A DNA stretch of 64,000 nucleotides from Bizionia sp. M204. GTDB taxonomy: Bacteria; Bacteroidota; Bacteroidia; Flavobacteriales; Flavobacteriaceae. The position numbers were made by a program, and so were the translations under genes. The stretch is taken from assembly GCF_023205095.1 (NCBI RefSeq), contig NZ_CP046242.1, positions 2,097,001 through 2,161,000 of the forward strand. Direction: 5' to 3'. Shown one piece after another: positions 8,396 to 18,817 of the stretch. The first letter of the stretch is position 1; the number at the start of each line of letters is the position of its first letter. The notes beneath the pieces were generated by a model. The model saw only the letters and a list, made by a program, of their open reading frames with translations. It ran no database searches and was not told where the DNA came from.

Positions 8396-11300
8396 ATGAA
8401 ACAGATTACCATACTCGCAATGATAGTATTATTTGCCAATTTCACCGCAGCACAAACCAGCGATTACGATGCGCTATGGAAAACGGTTGAAAAACTTGAA
8501 AATAAAGGCTTACCCAAATCGGCTTTAGATATTGTTTTGCAAATTTCAAATAAGGCGAAACAGGAAAATAATCAACCACAAACGATTAAAGCTTTGCTAT
8601 ACAAAAGCAAGTATGCCTTAACCTTGGAAGAAGAGGCACAACTACAAATTATTGCAGATTTTAAACATGAAATAGCACAAAGCGAAACACCTACTAAAAA
8701 CATCTTACAAAATATGTTAGCCACCATGTATTGGCAGTATTTTCAACAAAACAGATGGCAATTTTATAACCGAACAAAAACAGCAGAAAAAGTAGACGAA
8801 ACCGATTTAAGGGCTTGGGATTTAGAAACGTTATTTGCGGAAATTCAAACGCAATACAACCAGTCTTTAGAAAATGAACAGACGCTTCAACAAACACCAA
8901 TTTCCGATTTTGATGCTATTATTTATTCGCAATCAAACTCCAAACAATTCAGACCCACGCTTTACGATTTATTAGCAAACACAGCGCTCAATTTTTATAA
9001 AACGGATGAAAACTACATTAATAAACCAGCCTATAAGTTTGAAATTAATGATCCTAAATTTTTATGTCCAGCAGTTGAATTTTCTCAAGCTGAAATCACC
9101 TCAAAGGACAGCACATCCTTGCAGCTCCAGGCTTTAAAAATCTATCAGAAGCTGACTCAATTTCACCTAAAAAACAAGACTTCTAAAGCGTTAGTGGATA
9201 TTGACATCGCGCGTTTAAAATTTACAAAAGATTATGCCACTTTCAGCAATAAAGAAATGGTGTTTTTAGAAACGTTGAAAGAATCCCGTGCTGATTATAC
9301 GTCTGAAGAATCGGGCTTATATGCCTTTGAAATCGCTCAATTATATTACGAACAAGGCGAACGTTATGAACCAAAAACAGCATCCGAATTTCAATGGAAA
9401 ATTAAAGAAGCCTATGACCTTTGCGAAACCGTAATTAAGAACTTTCCAAACACTACGGCTGCCAAAAAATGTGCTGTTTTACAAAAACAAATAAAACTCC
9501 AAAGCTTACAAGTACAAACCGAAAGACATGTACCTATTCAACAAGATGCCAGAATGTTGGTGACCTACAAAAACTTAAATACGTTAGATTTTAAAGCCTA
9601 TAAACTCACCGAAAAGGAATTTGAAGCCTTCGGCAAAATTTATAGAGATGACGAACAATTAACCTTTGTAAAAAAATTGACGGTTTCAAAATCTTGGCAA
9701 GCCACCATAAAAAATGAAGGCGATTACCAACAACATCAAACCGAAGTAATAATTCCGGCCTTGGAAAATGGTCGCTTTCTTATTGTAGCTTCAGCGAAAA
9801 ACGAAGCGAACACATTTGCTATTCAAACACTACAAATTACCAATATTGCTTTGGTGGATAAAGCGGAAAACGACAGACAGATCTACCAGTTTATTAATCG
9901 GAATAATGGGCAGCCCATACCGAATCTCACTGTTAAAATAAGTTACAAAGAAAATTACAATGGTAATTTTAAACATAAAACGTTCACATCTGACTCCAAT
10001 GGCAACGTTGAAATTTCAAAAACACAAAGCCGTTGGACCCAAGTAAAAATTGTAGCCAACTCTAAAACCGACAAAGCCTATTTTGGTGATTATTACGTGA
10101 ATCCTGAATACAAACAGAATGAAGATCCGGTTAGCTATAAAGGTTTCCTTTTTACGGATAGAAGTATTTACAGACCTGGGCAAACGGTTTATTTTAAAGG
10201 GATTGCTATGAAAACTACACATGGTAAATCCACCGTTTTAGTGGATGAAGAAACCGACGCCGTTTTATATAATGTAAACGGCGAAGAGATTAATAGATTA
10301 TCATTAATAACAAACGAATTCGGTTCTGTTACTGGCGATTTTATTTTGCCGAATAGTGGATTAACTGGTGGTTTTAGAATCCAATTATCAGGAAAATCGC
10401 ATCATTTAGGAAATGCAAACACCTATTTTTCAGTAGAAGAATACAAACGTCCAAAGTTTGAAACCACCTTTAAACCCATTTTAGAAACTTTTAAAATTAA
10501 CGACTCCATAACGGTAAAAGGAGCTGCATTGGCTTTTGCTGGTAGTAATATTACCAATGCTAAAGTGGTGTATCGCGTGCACAGAAAAGTCCAATATCCA
10601 GATTGGTATTATTGGTATCGTCCGCGTTTTAATTCGGAAGCTCAAGAAATTACCCATGGCGAAGGTACCACCAACGATAAAGGCGAATTCGAAATTACCT
10701 TTAAAGCCATTCCAGATAGCAGTGTTGACAAAAGCACCTTACCAATATTTAATTATGAAGTGTCAGCCGATGTCACTGATATCAATGGCGAAACACGAAA
10801 TAGTTCCATTATAGTAAATGTAGGTTATCATGCCATGACGGCTTCAATTGCTGTTAAAAATACGTTAGACAAAACCACTAAAAATCACACTATTGAAATT
10901 GATACGAGAAATTTAAATGGCGAATTTACACCAGCCACTGGAACGCTTAAAATATATAAACTGCAAGCACCAGAACAGGCTTTACGCAGTAGACCTTGGG
11001 AAGCACCAGAATATAAAATGCTTTCAGAAACGGAATTTAAAGCGAAATTTCCACACGATGCGTATGCGAATGAAGATAACCCCAACAATTGGAAAAAAGG
11101 CGATATGGTTTTTGAAACCGATTTTAACACGGAAAAATCGAAAACCATCACATTAAGAAACATCAAAAAATGGGATTCCGGTATGTATGTGATTGTTCTA
11201 GAAAGTACCGATAAATTTGGTCAAGCAGTTACAGCAGAGGCCAAAACAAATTTGTATAGTGATACCGATAAAACCGTTGCCGACAATCAATTATTTAGTA

Positions 11301-14300
11301 TTTCGACAAACAAAAGTAGTTATCAACCAAATAATACTGTTTTGCTAACCATGGGTTCAGCAGCCGAAAATATCACAGTTACGATTGATATTGAGAAAGA
11401 CAAAAAAACAGTAAATAGTTATATACTAAACCTAAACAACAATAAAAAAACCATTGAAATCCCTGTTACAGAAGCAGATTTTGGTGGATTTGCCATGCAT
11501 TACAGTTTTGCTTTCGCGAATAGTTTTCAATCGGGAACAGAAATCATTTCAGTGCCATACCCTAAAACCGATTTAAAAATTGAAACCACCACATTCCGAG
11601 ATAAATTGCAACCAGGAACCGATGAAACTTGGGCATTTAAAATAAAAGGACCTCAAGGCGAAAAAGTGTCTGCTGAAATTTTAGCGAGTATGTATGACGC
11701 ATCTTTAGACCAATTTAAACCTCATAATTGGACATTCAATCCGTTAGAAAAGCCCACTTATTATTCCAACGCAACCAGACAAGCACATTACAGTTTTGGA
11801 ATTCAAAATTTCAGGATACAAAATACACCACGTTTAAATACGGGGTTTCCACACCAAGGGTATGACCAATTGAATTGGTTTGGGTTTTATTTTGGGGGTG
11901 ATAATTATTTTTATGGAGAAGATTTGGAACATGAAGAAGTTATTGTGTCTGCTATGGGTATAAAAAGAGAAAAACGTGACATAGCTTACGAAACAGAAAT
12001 GGCTCCTGAAGCTAATCAAGCGTTAGGAAGTCCAGAAGAAAGTGTCTATAATCTAGAAAGTCCTGAATCTAAAAAATCAGACTTTTCAGGCATCACCATC
12101 CGCAAAAATCTCCAAGAAACCGCATTCTTCTTTCCACAATTACAAACAGATGAAGCAGGCAATGTAAGTTTTAATTTCACCACACCAGAAGCTTTAACCA
12201 AATGGAAATTACAGTTGTTGGCACATACCAAAACGTTAAAAAGTCAAGTCACCAGTTTAGAAACGGTTACCCAAAAAGAATTGATGGTCATTCCAAACGC
12301 ACCACGATTTTTACGTCATGGTGATGCCATAACCATCAGTACTAAAATTGCGAATCTATCAAACAAAAATTTATCAGGACAAGCGCAATTACAACTAACC
12401 GATGCTATTACCGGAAAAGCCTTTGATACTATTTTAGGGAACACCAATAACACAAAAAGTTTTGAAGTGGATGCCAAAGGCAACACCCAAATATCTTGGT
12501 TATTAACCATTCCTGAAACGGTAAATGCGGTTCAATATAAAGTGGTTGCCAAAGCTGGCGCATTTAGTGATGGCGAACAAAATGCCATACCTGTTTTATC
12601 TAACCGATTATTGGTAACCGAAACCTTACCGATGTGGATTAAGAGCAACGAAACCAAAACATTCACGTTGGATAAACTAAAAACGAATACCTCATCTAGT
12701 TTAAAACATCACAAACTGACTTTGGAAATGACCTCCAATCCAGCTTGGTATGCGGTTCAGGCACTTCCCTATTTAATGGAATATCCGTATGACTGTAATG
12801 AGCAAACTTTTAGTCGCTATTACGCCAATGCCTTGGCAAGTCACATATCCAATAGCAATCCACGGATTCAAGAGGTGTTTAATCAGTGGCGAAATTCGGA
12901 TGCATTAGTTTCGAATTTGGAGAAAAACCCCGAACTAAAAAACATATTAATTCAAGAAACACCTTGGTTACGAGATGCTCAAAGTGAAACGGAACAGAAA
13001 AAACGGATTGCTTTGTTATTCGATTTGAATAAAATGACCAACGAATTGCAAAACGCATTGGGTAAATTAGAACAAAATCAAATGACATCTGGCGCATGGC
13101 CTTGGTTTAAAGGTGGACGCGAAAACCGATTTATTACCCAACATATTATTACAGGTTTTGGACATTTGGATAAATTGAATGTCATTCAAAGCGCTAGCGA
13201 AGTAGCTATGATTTCAAACGCTATTGCTTATTTAGATAATGAATTCATAAAAGAATATAAAAACATCACCAAATACAATAAGGATACCGACTTAAGCAAA
13301 GACCATTTAAGTTATACGCAATTACATTATTTATATATGCGAAGCTTCTTTCCAGAGATAAAACGTAGTAAAGAAGTTCAAGATATTTCGGAATATTATT
13401 TAGGGCAAATAGACAGCTATTGGTTGTCGCGTTCTATCTATACAAAAGGGTTAATGACGCTTATTTCACATAGAATGAATAAGACTAAAACTGCTGGCAA
13501 AATCTTAAAATCTTTAAAAGAAACCAGTATCACGAATGACGAATTAGGCATGTATTGGAAAGACAATACCGCATCTTGGCACTGGTATCAAGCGCCTATT
13601 GAAACCCAAGCGTTGCTGATTGAGGCATTTCAGGAAGTTGGCTCAACCATATATAGCGAAGCCAATAATATGCAGGATATTGATAATTTGAAAATGTGGT
13701 TATTAAAAAACAAGCAAACGAATAAGTGGGAAAGCACCAAAGCAACTACCGAAGCTGTTTACGCTTTATTGCTACAAGGAAGCGATTGGTTATCGGTAAC
13801 CGAAGCCGTTACCGTTTTAGTTGGCAATAAAAAAATTGACCCTACAAAATTAGAAGCTGTAAAAGTGGAGGCTGGAACTGGTTACTATAAAACATCTTGG
13901 AATGCTTCAGAAATAAAACCAGAAATGGCAGATGTTACCTTAACAAAAACTGGCAAAGGTATTGCTTGGGGAAGTTTATATTGGCAATATTTTGAAGATT
14001 TAGATAAAATCACCACAGCCAAAACACCGTTACAATTGAAGAAAAAACTCTTCAAAAAAACCAATACAGATTCTGGTGAAGTTATTTCAGAAATCACATC
14101 AGAAACCGCTTTACAAGTTGGCGATTTAGTACGTGTGCGTATTGAATTACGGAGCGATCGTGATATGGAATTCATTCACATGAAAGATATGCGTGCCGCT
14201 GGATTAGAGCCTATCAATGTCTTATCGTCCTACAAATGGCAAGACGGTTTGGGTTATTATGAAAGCACGAAAGATGCGAGTACAAATTTCTTTTTCGACT

Positions 14301-14446
14301 ATCTACCTAAAGGAATTTATGTGTTTGAATACGATTTACGCGTGAACAATGCAGGAAATATGAGTAATGGTATTACCACAATACAAAGTATGTATGCGCC
14401 TGAATTCTCAAGTCATAGCGAAGGTGTTCGGATTTCTGTCAATTAA
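8396..14446 (+). CDS. Large alpha-2-macroglobulin family protein with thioester
   Basis: 2016 aa. The start is the ATG at 8396, which gives the signal peptide MKQITILAMIVLFANFTAAQ without a lipobox; an ATG at 8354 adds 14 residues. The N-terminal ~350 residues are helical and TPR-like. An MG2 domain follows at about residue 585 (SIYRPGQTVYFKG), then further MG domains, the A2M domain (FFPQLQTDEAGNVSFNF), and the helical thioester domain with YPYDCNEQT, i.e. a CXEQ thioester with Cys at about 1467. The family traps or covalently captures proteases. An unusual segment at ~1180-1200 (EVIVSAMGIKREKR) resembles the start of SusC-type TonB receptor plugs. Usual bacterial A2M partner pbpC is absent; a secreted protease follows instead. 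Confidence 0.9.
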   Translation: MKQITILAMIVLFANFTAAQTSDYDALWKTVEKLENKGLPKSALDIVLQISNKAKQENNQPQTIKALLYKSKYALTLEEEAQLQIIADFKHEIAQSETPTKNILQNMLATMYWQYFQQNRWQFYNRTKTAEKVDETDLRAWDLETLFAEIQTQYNQSLENEQTLQQTPISDFDAIIYSQSNSKQFRPTLYDLLANTALNFYKTDENYINKPAYKFEINDPKFLCPAVEFSQAEITSKDSTSLQLQALKIYQKLTQFHLKNKTSKALVDIDIARLKFTKDYATFSNKEMVFLETLKESRADYTSEESGLYAFEIAQLYYEQGERYEPKTASEFQWKIKEAYDLCETVIKNFPNTTAAKKCAVLQKQIKLQSLQVQTERHVPIQQDARMLVTYKNLNTLDFKAYKLTEKEFEAFGKIYRDDEQLTFVKKLTVSKSWQATIKNEGDYQQHQTEVIIPALENGRFLIVASAKNEANTFAIQTLQITNIALVDKAENDRQIYQFINRNNGQPIPNLTVKISYKENYNGNFKHKTFTSDSNGNVEISKTQSRWTQVKIVANSKTDKAYFGDYYVNPEYKQNEDPVSYKGFLFTDRSIYRPGQTVYFKGIAMKTTHGKSTVLVDEETDAVLYNVNGEEINRLSLITNEFGSVTGDFILPNSGLTGGFRIQLSGKSHHLGNANTYFSVEEYKRPKFETTFKPILETFKINDSITVKGAALAFAGSNITNAKVVYRVHRKVQYPDWYYWYRPRFNSEAQEITHGEGTTNDKGEFEITFKAIPDSSVDKSTLPIFNYEVSADVTDINGETRNSSIIVNVGYHAMTASIAVKNTLDKTTKNHTIEIDTRNLNGEFTPATGTLKIYKLQAPEQALRSRPWEAPEYKMLSETEFKAKFPHDAYANEDNPNNWKKGDMVFETDFNTEKSKTITLRNIKKWDSGMYVIVLESTDKFGQAVTAEAKTNLYSDTDKTVADNQLFSISTNKSSYQPNNTVLLTMGSAAENITVTIDIEKDKKTVNSYILNLNNNKKTIEIPVTEADFGGFAMHYSFAFANSFQSGTEIISVPYPKTDLKIETTTFRDKLQPGTDETWAFKIKGPQGEKVSAEILASMYDASLDQFKPHNWTFNPLEKPTYYSNATRQAHYSFGIQNFRIQNTPRLNTGFPHQGYDQLNWFGFYFGGDNYFYGEDLEHEEVIVSAMGIKREKRDIAYETEMAPEANQALGSPEESVYNLESPESKKSDFSGITIRKNLQETAFFFPQLQTDEAGNVSFNFTTPEALTKWKLQLLAHTKTLKSQVTSLETVTQKELMVIPNAPRFLRHGDAITISTKIANLSNKNLSGQAQLQLTDAITGKAFDTILGNTNNTKSFEVDAKGNTQISWLLTIPETVNAVQYKVVAKAGAFSDGEQNAIPVLSNRLLVTETLPMWIKSNETKTFTLDKLKTNTSSSLKHHKLTLEMTSNPAWYAVQALPYLMEYPYDCNEQTFSRYYANALASHISNSNPRIQEVFNQWRNSDALVSNLEKNPELKNILIQETPWLRDAQSETEQKKRIALLFDLNKMTNELQNALGKLEQNQMTSGAWPWFKGGRENRFITQHIITGFGHLDKLNVIQSASEVAMISNAIAYLDNEFIKEYKNITKYNKDTDLSKDHLSYTQLHYLYMRSFFPEIKRSKEVQDISEYYLGQIDSYWLSRSIYTKGLMTLISHRMNKTKTAGKILKSLKETSITNDELGMYWKDNTASWHWYQAPIETQALLIEAFQEVGSTIYSEANNMQDIDNLKMWLLKNKQTNKWESTKATTEAVYALLLQGSDWLSVTEAVTVLVGNKKIDPTKLEAVKVEAGTGYYKTSWNASEIKPEMADVTLTKTGKGIAWGSLYWQYFEDLDKITTAKTPLQLKKKLFKKTNTDSGEVISEITSETALQVGDLVRVRIELRSDRDMEFIHMKDMRAAGLEPINVLSSYKWQDGLGYYESTKDASTNFFFDYLPKGIYVFEYDLRVNNAGNMSNGITTIQSMYAPEFSSHSEGVRISVN

Positions 14447-14494
14447 TTTTAAATGAAAATCACAAATAAGCTAATAACTTAATTACTAATTCCC

Positions 14495-14502
14495 TAACTT
14501 TA
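14495..14502 (+). promoter_or_regulatory. Possible -7 box (TAACTTTA)
   Basis: One mismatch to TAnnTTTG, 27 bp before the ATG of the secreted protein at 14529. The same octamer recurs upstream of four other genes in the window. Confidence 0.25.
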
Positions 14503-14528
14503 CAAATTAATACAATCCGTATTTATTT

Positions 14529-15002
14529 ATGAAACATACGCTTCTCATATTGCTATCCGTTTTTACTTTTGGAACAACTGTGTTCGCACAGAATAGTTCC
14601 GCAAAGCAAGACATTAAAAAAGTAGCGGACAGCATGATTTTTTTAACCTATCATATTAAAAAATCATCTGATGCAACACCTACAATACGTCACTTAAAAA
14701 CGATATTAGCTAAAGGACGTATTAAAGGATTTCATGAAGAAAAAGAACTGTTTAAAAAAGGTAATCTCGCCTGTGATTTACTGGATAAGGAGTTACAGGT
14801 GATTGAAACGCTTTATATAGAAAATCCGCTTGAAAAAGTGGTTGAATTTGTAAATGACTCTGGTGATTTAGAAAAACGCCTTATTGCATTGGAAAGTACC
14901 GATTTTGCTTTCAGAATGCCTTACCATGAAACCGCTAAATATGCTCGGATGTATGTTATAACCAATTCGGACACCACCAATTACATAATAACCAAGCTAT
15001 AA
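14529..15002 (+). CDS. Small secreted protein, function unknown
   Basis: 157 aa with signal peptide MKHTLLILLSVFTFGTTVFAQ. The mature part is helical/mixed with no Cys pairs and no catalytic motif. It ends only 5 bp before the M64 metalloprotease start, so the two are almost certainly one transcript; 82 bp separate it from the alpha-2-macroglobulin upstream. The tight link suggests an exported partner of the protease, for instance an inhibitor or chaperone, but nothing in the sequence shows this. Confidence 0.7.
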   Translation: MKHTLLILLSVFTFGTTVFAQNSSAKQDIKKVADSMIFLTYHIKKSSDATPTIRHLKTILAKGRIKGFHEEKELFKKGNLACDLLDKELQVIETLYIENPLEKVVEFVNDSGDLEKRLIALESTDFAFRMPYHETAKYARMYVITNSDTTNYIITKL

Positions 15003-15007
15003 TTATT

Positions 15008-16399
15008 ATGACAAAACAACTACTTCCACTATTATTACTTCTTTTTGTAACGAGCGCTTTCGCACAAACTTTTGATGTAGAAACCATTAAAAATGCTGGC
15101 GATAATGACAAACGCATTAATTTAGTTATTCTTGGTGATGGCTACACGGCAAGTGAATTGACAGATTTTGAAACAGACGCTGCAAATTTTGTGAGTGCTC
15201 TATTTGGTCAATCACCTTTTTCAGAGTATTCAGATTATTTTAACGTGCATATCATCAAGGTTATTTCAAACGAAAGTGGCGCCACACATCCAGGAACGGC
15301 AGCAGATGAAGCGAGTTACAGCGTTCCTGTTTCAACTGTTGATAATTTTTTTGGCAGTACTTATGATGGTTTTGGCTCACATCGTTTATTATACGCACCA
15401 AACTACAGTTTAATCACTTCAGTTTTAGCAACAAATTTTCCTGAATACGACCAAGCGCTTATTTTAGTTAATTCGCCGTATTACGGTGGAAGTGGTGGTG
15501 AATTTCCCGTGGCATCTACAGGAACAAGTGCTGATGAAATTGCAATTCATGAAATTGGACATTCATTAGTAGATTTAAAAGACGAGTATTATCCTGGCGA
15601 TTATTACGCTGAAGAAGGTATTAATATGACCCAAGAAACGGACCCAAGTCTTGTAAAATGGACCAATTGGATTGGATCCAATGGGGTTGATATTTATCAA
15701 TATTGTACAACTGGATCTTGTGCTTCCTGGTATAGACCTCATCAAACCTGTAAAATGCGTTATTTAGGCTATCCGTTTTGTGCGGTTTGTAAAGAAGGGA
15801 TTATTGAAAAAATTCATGATTTAGTGTCACCTGTTGATAGCTTTTCTCCTACTAATTTATCCATTGAAACCTCAACGTTTCCGGTTTCTTTTAATGTATC
15901 ACTTATTAACCCAAGTACGAATACGTTGGAAACAATTTGGACCTTAAATGGCACCACGCATTCAACGGATGTTGATATGATTTCCATATTGGAAGCCGAT
16001 GTTAATAATGGTTTAAATAGTCTGTCTGTTGCAATTACAGACAACACCAGTTTGCAACGTATTGACAGTCATGAAACCATTCATGTTACTACTGTTACGT
16101 GGAGTATTGACAATACCACATTAGGTATTACTGATATTACAGCAGAAGAAAATCAGTTTTCCATCTCCCTATATCCCAATCCAACAAACAATGCTTTTTA
16201 TGTGAAGTTTGACAGTTTTAATTCCTCAAATGTACGTTTAGAATTAACGAGTATGGATGGTAAACAGGTTTTATCAACCCGTTTAGAATCTGGCATAACA
16301 AATACTATAAATTTAAATCAACAAGCGGCAGGACTTTATATTGCTAACATTTACAGTGATTCTGTATTGTTAGCGCGTAAAAAAGTTATTAAAAAGTAA
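15008..16399 (+). CDS. T9SS-exported M64 family metalloprotease
   Basis: 463 aa. Signal peptide MTKQLLPLLLLLFVTSAFAQ, then a peptidase M64 (IgA-peptidase type) domain starting NLVILGDGYTASEL. The zinc site is HEIGH at 181-185 followed by DLKDEY, matching HExGH...DEY. Four Cys around residues 238-265 probably form disulphides. The last ~80 residues are a type A T9SS sorting domain (ISLYPNPTNN... to a Lys-rich end), so the enzyme is predicted to cross the outer membrane and be anchored or released. Substrate unknown. It follows the small secreted gene by 5 bp. Confidence 0.92.
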   Translation: MTKQLLPLLLLLFVTSAFAQTFDVETIKNAGDNDKRINLVILGDGYTASELTDFETDAANFVSALFGQSPFSEYSDYFNVHIIKVISNESGATHPGTAADEASYSVPVSTVDNFFGSTYDGFGSHRLLYAPNYSLITSVLATNFPEYDQALILVNSPYYGGSGGEFPVASTGTSADEIAIHEIGHSLVDLKDEYYPGDYYAEEGINMTQETDPSLVKWTNWIGSNGVDIYQYCTTGSCASWYRPHQTCKMRYLGYPFCAVCKEGIIEKIHDLVSPVDSFSPTNLSIETSTFPVSFNVSLINPSTNTLETIWTLNGTTHSTDVDMISILEADVNNGLNSLSVAITDNTSLQRIDSHETIHVTTVTWSIDNTTLGITDITAEENQFSISLYPNPTNNAFYVKFDSFNSSNVRLELTSMDGKQVLSTRLESGITNTINLNQQAAGLYIANIYSDSVLLARKKVIKK

Positions 16400-16401
16400 G
16401 C

Positions 16402-16908
16402 TTATTTTTTAGGAGGATACTTTTCTAATAGTTTTAATACCACTGTTTTAAATTGAGCGGTTCGTGCTTCTGGTGAATTTTCCGGAGCAGCTGGTTCCTG
16501 ACTAACACCTTGCCAAAATAGCTGTTGTGTTTCACCATCAACAAAGTCTAAAATAATTTGTCTGGAAACAGAACCTTGACCAATTGGAATACCGACAGAT
16601 ACACCGCCACCACCACTACCAACTCCCATTCCAACGGAACTGGATTGCTGATTTTGATATGTTACACTCTTTACATCAATAATAAAATCCGGAGTTTCTG
16701 ATAATATAAATCCTTTGCTTTGAAGTTCCGCATCTAACTCCGTAAAAAAACGTTTGGAATCTAACTGACTGAAACCCGTTTGCATATTATCAAAATAATG
16801 GTAGGTTTTGTATTGGGTAAAGTCTGTTCCTTTGTCGTAATCGTAACTTACAGTAACACCACAAGACGTTAGCAAAAAGGCAAGAATTAGGGCTTGAAAT
16901 CTTTTCAT
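16402..16908 (-). CDS. DUF4136 lipoprotein
   Basis: 168 aa. Lipoprotein signal MKRFQALILAFLLTSCGVTVSYD, then the DUF4136 opening YDKGTDFTQYKTYHYF and the family's typical core with SVGMGVGSGGGGVSVGIPIG and LDFVDGETQQLFWQGVS. The domain is a widespread envelope module of unknown biochemical role. It is convergent with the M64 protease, 2 bp apart, and lies 22 bp downstream of the ion channel on the same strand, so it is possibly co-transcribed with it. Confidence 0.88.
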   Translation of the reverse strand: MKRFQALILAFLLTSCGVTVSYDYDKGTDFTQYKTYHYFDNMQTGFSQLDSKRFFTELDAELQSKGFILSETPDFIIDVKSVTYQNQQSSSVGMGVGSGGGGVSVGIPIGQGSVSRQIILDFVDGETQQLFWQGVSQEPAAPENSPEARTAQFKTVVLKLLEKYPPKK

Positions 16909-16930
16909 TTTTATTTTAAATATACGAAAA

Positions 16931-17638
16931 TTATTCTGCGTTTTTATCCACCGATTTGGTTAAAGCTGACGAGATAATACCGGTTGGGATAGCAACAATC
17001 CCTAAACCGATGAGTAATATAATGAAAGTAAATACTTTTCCACCAACTGTTATGGGGTACACATCACCATAACCAACAGTTGTTAAGGTAATAATTGCCC
17101 ACCACAGACTATCAAAAATAGATCGGAAATGTTCCGGCTGGGCTTCGTTTTCAAAATAGTAGATTCCTACTGCCGAAAAGTAAATTAAAATTAAAGTAAT
17201 AAATAAAAACAGGAGAATTTGTTCTTTTGCCGATTTAATTGCAATTATAAAATCGTTTAAAGCACGATTGTAACGCACCAATTTAAATACACGAAAAAGT
17301 CTTAAAAGTCTTAAAGCACGAAGTGAACGTAAATCAATTCCAAACGATAAGTAGAATGGTAAAATGGCCAGCAAATCTATGATGCCAAAAAAGCTAAAAA
17401 TGAATTTACGCTTGTGATCGGCAACATAAATTCTCAAAATATATTCAAAGGTAAAAATTATAACGCTAAACGCTTCAATGACACGAAGAACTGTTCGCGT
17501 ATTTGGTTCTAAATCCGGATCCGTTTCTAACGTAAAAGTGACAACTGAAATTAAAATTAATACTTGAATAGCAATTGCAAAAATCTTGCTTGCCCAATTA
17601 TCATGAATTTCAATTATGTTTTTTAAACGTTGTTTCAT
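16931..17638 (-). CDS. Voltage-gated-type potassium channel
   Basis: 235 aa with six predicted transmembrane segments. The S4-like helix carries regularly spaced arginines (RSLRALRLLRLFRVFKLVRY), and the pore loop has the K+ selectivity filter TTVGYGD followed by the inner helix. This is the compact bacterial Kv-like ion-transporter layout with almost no cytoplasmic C terminus. It would move K+ across the inner membrane and affect membrane potential. It follows obg with a 6 bp gap and is likely in the same operon. Confidence 0.92.
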   Translation of the reverse strand: MKQRLKNIIEIHDNWASKIFAIAIQVLILISVVTFTLETDPDLEPNTRTVLRVIEAFSVIIFTFEYILRIYVADHKRKFIFSFFGIIDLLAILPFYLSFGIDLRSLRALRLLRLFRVFKLVRYNRALNDFIIAIKSAKEQILLFLFITLILIYFSAVGIYYFENEAQPEHFRSIFDSLWWAIITLTTVGYGDVYPITVGGKVFTFIILLIGLGIVAIPTGIISSALTKSVDKNAE

Positions 17639-17644
17639 TCAAAT

Positions 17645-18643
17645 TTAATCATTCAACGATTTCCACAATTTATCTTTCAGTTCCTGAAGTCCTTGTTGCG
17701 CCACAGAAGAAATAAATAAATAATCTACTGGAAGTTCACCATCCAAAATTTCTTTTAATTCTGCTTTAAGCTCATCATCCAACATGTCACTTTTTGAAAT
17801 GGCAACAATGCGTTCTTTATCCAAAATTTCAGGATTATATCGTCTCAATTCATCTAATAGAATATCATATTGTTTTCTAATATCATCCGCATCAGCAGGA
17901 ATTAAAAATAGCAACACGGAATTACGTTCAATATGACGAAGAAAATAATGACCAAGGCCACGACCTTCTGCCGCGCCTTCAATAATTCCAGGAATGTCTG
18001 CAATAACAAATGATTGGTGGTCGCGATACTCCACGATTCCTAAATTGGGTTTTAGAGTTGTAAACTCATAATCCGCAATTTTAGGTTTTGCAGCCGTAAC
18101 AACCGATAATAATGTGGATTTTCCAGCATTAGGAAAACCAACTAACCCAACATCTGCAAGAACTTTTAGTTCTAAAACAATTTCAATTTCTTCACCAGGA
18201 ATTCCCGGTTGTGCATAACGTGGTGTTTGGTTTGTAGAAGTTTTAAAATGCCAGTTTCCACGGCCACCCATACCACCTTTAGCAATTATTCGTTCTTCAC
18301 CATGATCGGTAATTTCAAAAAGAACTTCGTTTGTTTCTTTATCGCGAACAACAGTTCCTAATGGCACATCCATATAAACATCAGAACCATCGGCTCCTGT
18401 GCTTCTACTCTTGCTACCATGCATACCATGCTCGGCCTTAAAATGTCTTTTGAATTTATAGATATATAATGTCCAAAGATTCTGATTTCCACGAATAATT
18501 ACATGACCACCACGACCACCATCTCCACCATCGGGACCGCCTTTTTCAATATACTTTTCTCTATGTAAATGCGCAGAACCTTTTCCACCATTTCCGGAAG
18601 ACACATATAATTTTACGTAATCCACGAAATTTCCTTCAGTCAT
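17645..18643 (-). CDS. obg: GTPase Obg/CgtA
   Basis: 332 aa. N-terminal Gly-rich Obg fold ([33 protein letters not shown]), then the G domain with [18 protein letters not shown] and the SKSD G4 loop. The C-terminal OCT domain of many Obgs is missing; the protein ends soon after the G domain, as is common in this phylum. It acts in 50S maturation and stress control. It lies downstream of the hpt-adk fusion and upstream of the ion channel on the same strand. Confidence 0.95.
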   Translation of the reverse strand: MTEGNFVDYVKLYVSSGNGGKGSAHLHREKYIEKGGPDGGDGGRGGHVIIRGNQNLWTLYIYKFKRHFKAEHGMHGSKSRSTGADGSDVYMDVPLGTVVRDKETNEVLFEITDHGEERIIAKGGMGGRGNWHFKTSTNQTPRYAQPGIPGEEIEIVLELKVLADVGLVGFPNAGKSTLLSVVTAAKPKIADYEFTTLKPNLGIVEYRDHQSFVIADIPGIIEGAAEGRGLGHYFLRHIERNSVLLFLIPADADDIRKQYDILLDELRRYNPEILDKERIVAISKSDMLDDELKAELKEILDGELPVDYLFISSVAQQGLQELKDKLWKSLND

Positions 18644-18817
18644 AATTATCTATTAATTTGTAAACTTAAATTTGATGATCCTAGGCATCAATTTGCACCA
18701 ATCATTATCAAATTATTCGTTAAATCTTTTTCCCAAAACGGGACACTTGTTTTATTTCAGTTTTCGAACTTAAAATTAATCATTTTTTAAAACGCTAATA
18801 AAGTTCCAAAAAACCAA

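Noticed and set aside
10536-10814. ORF inside the alpha-2-macroglobulin gene in another frame
   Set aside because: Out-of-frame shadow without start context or domain features. The same applies to many antisense frames across the window.
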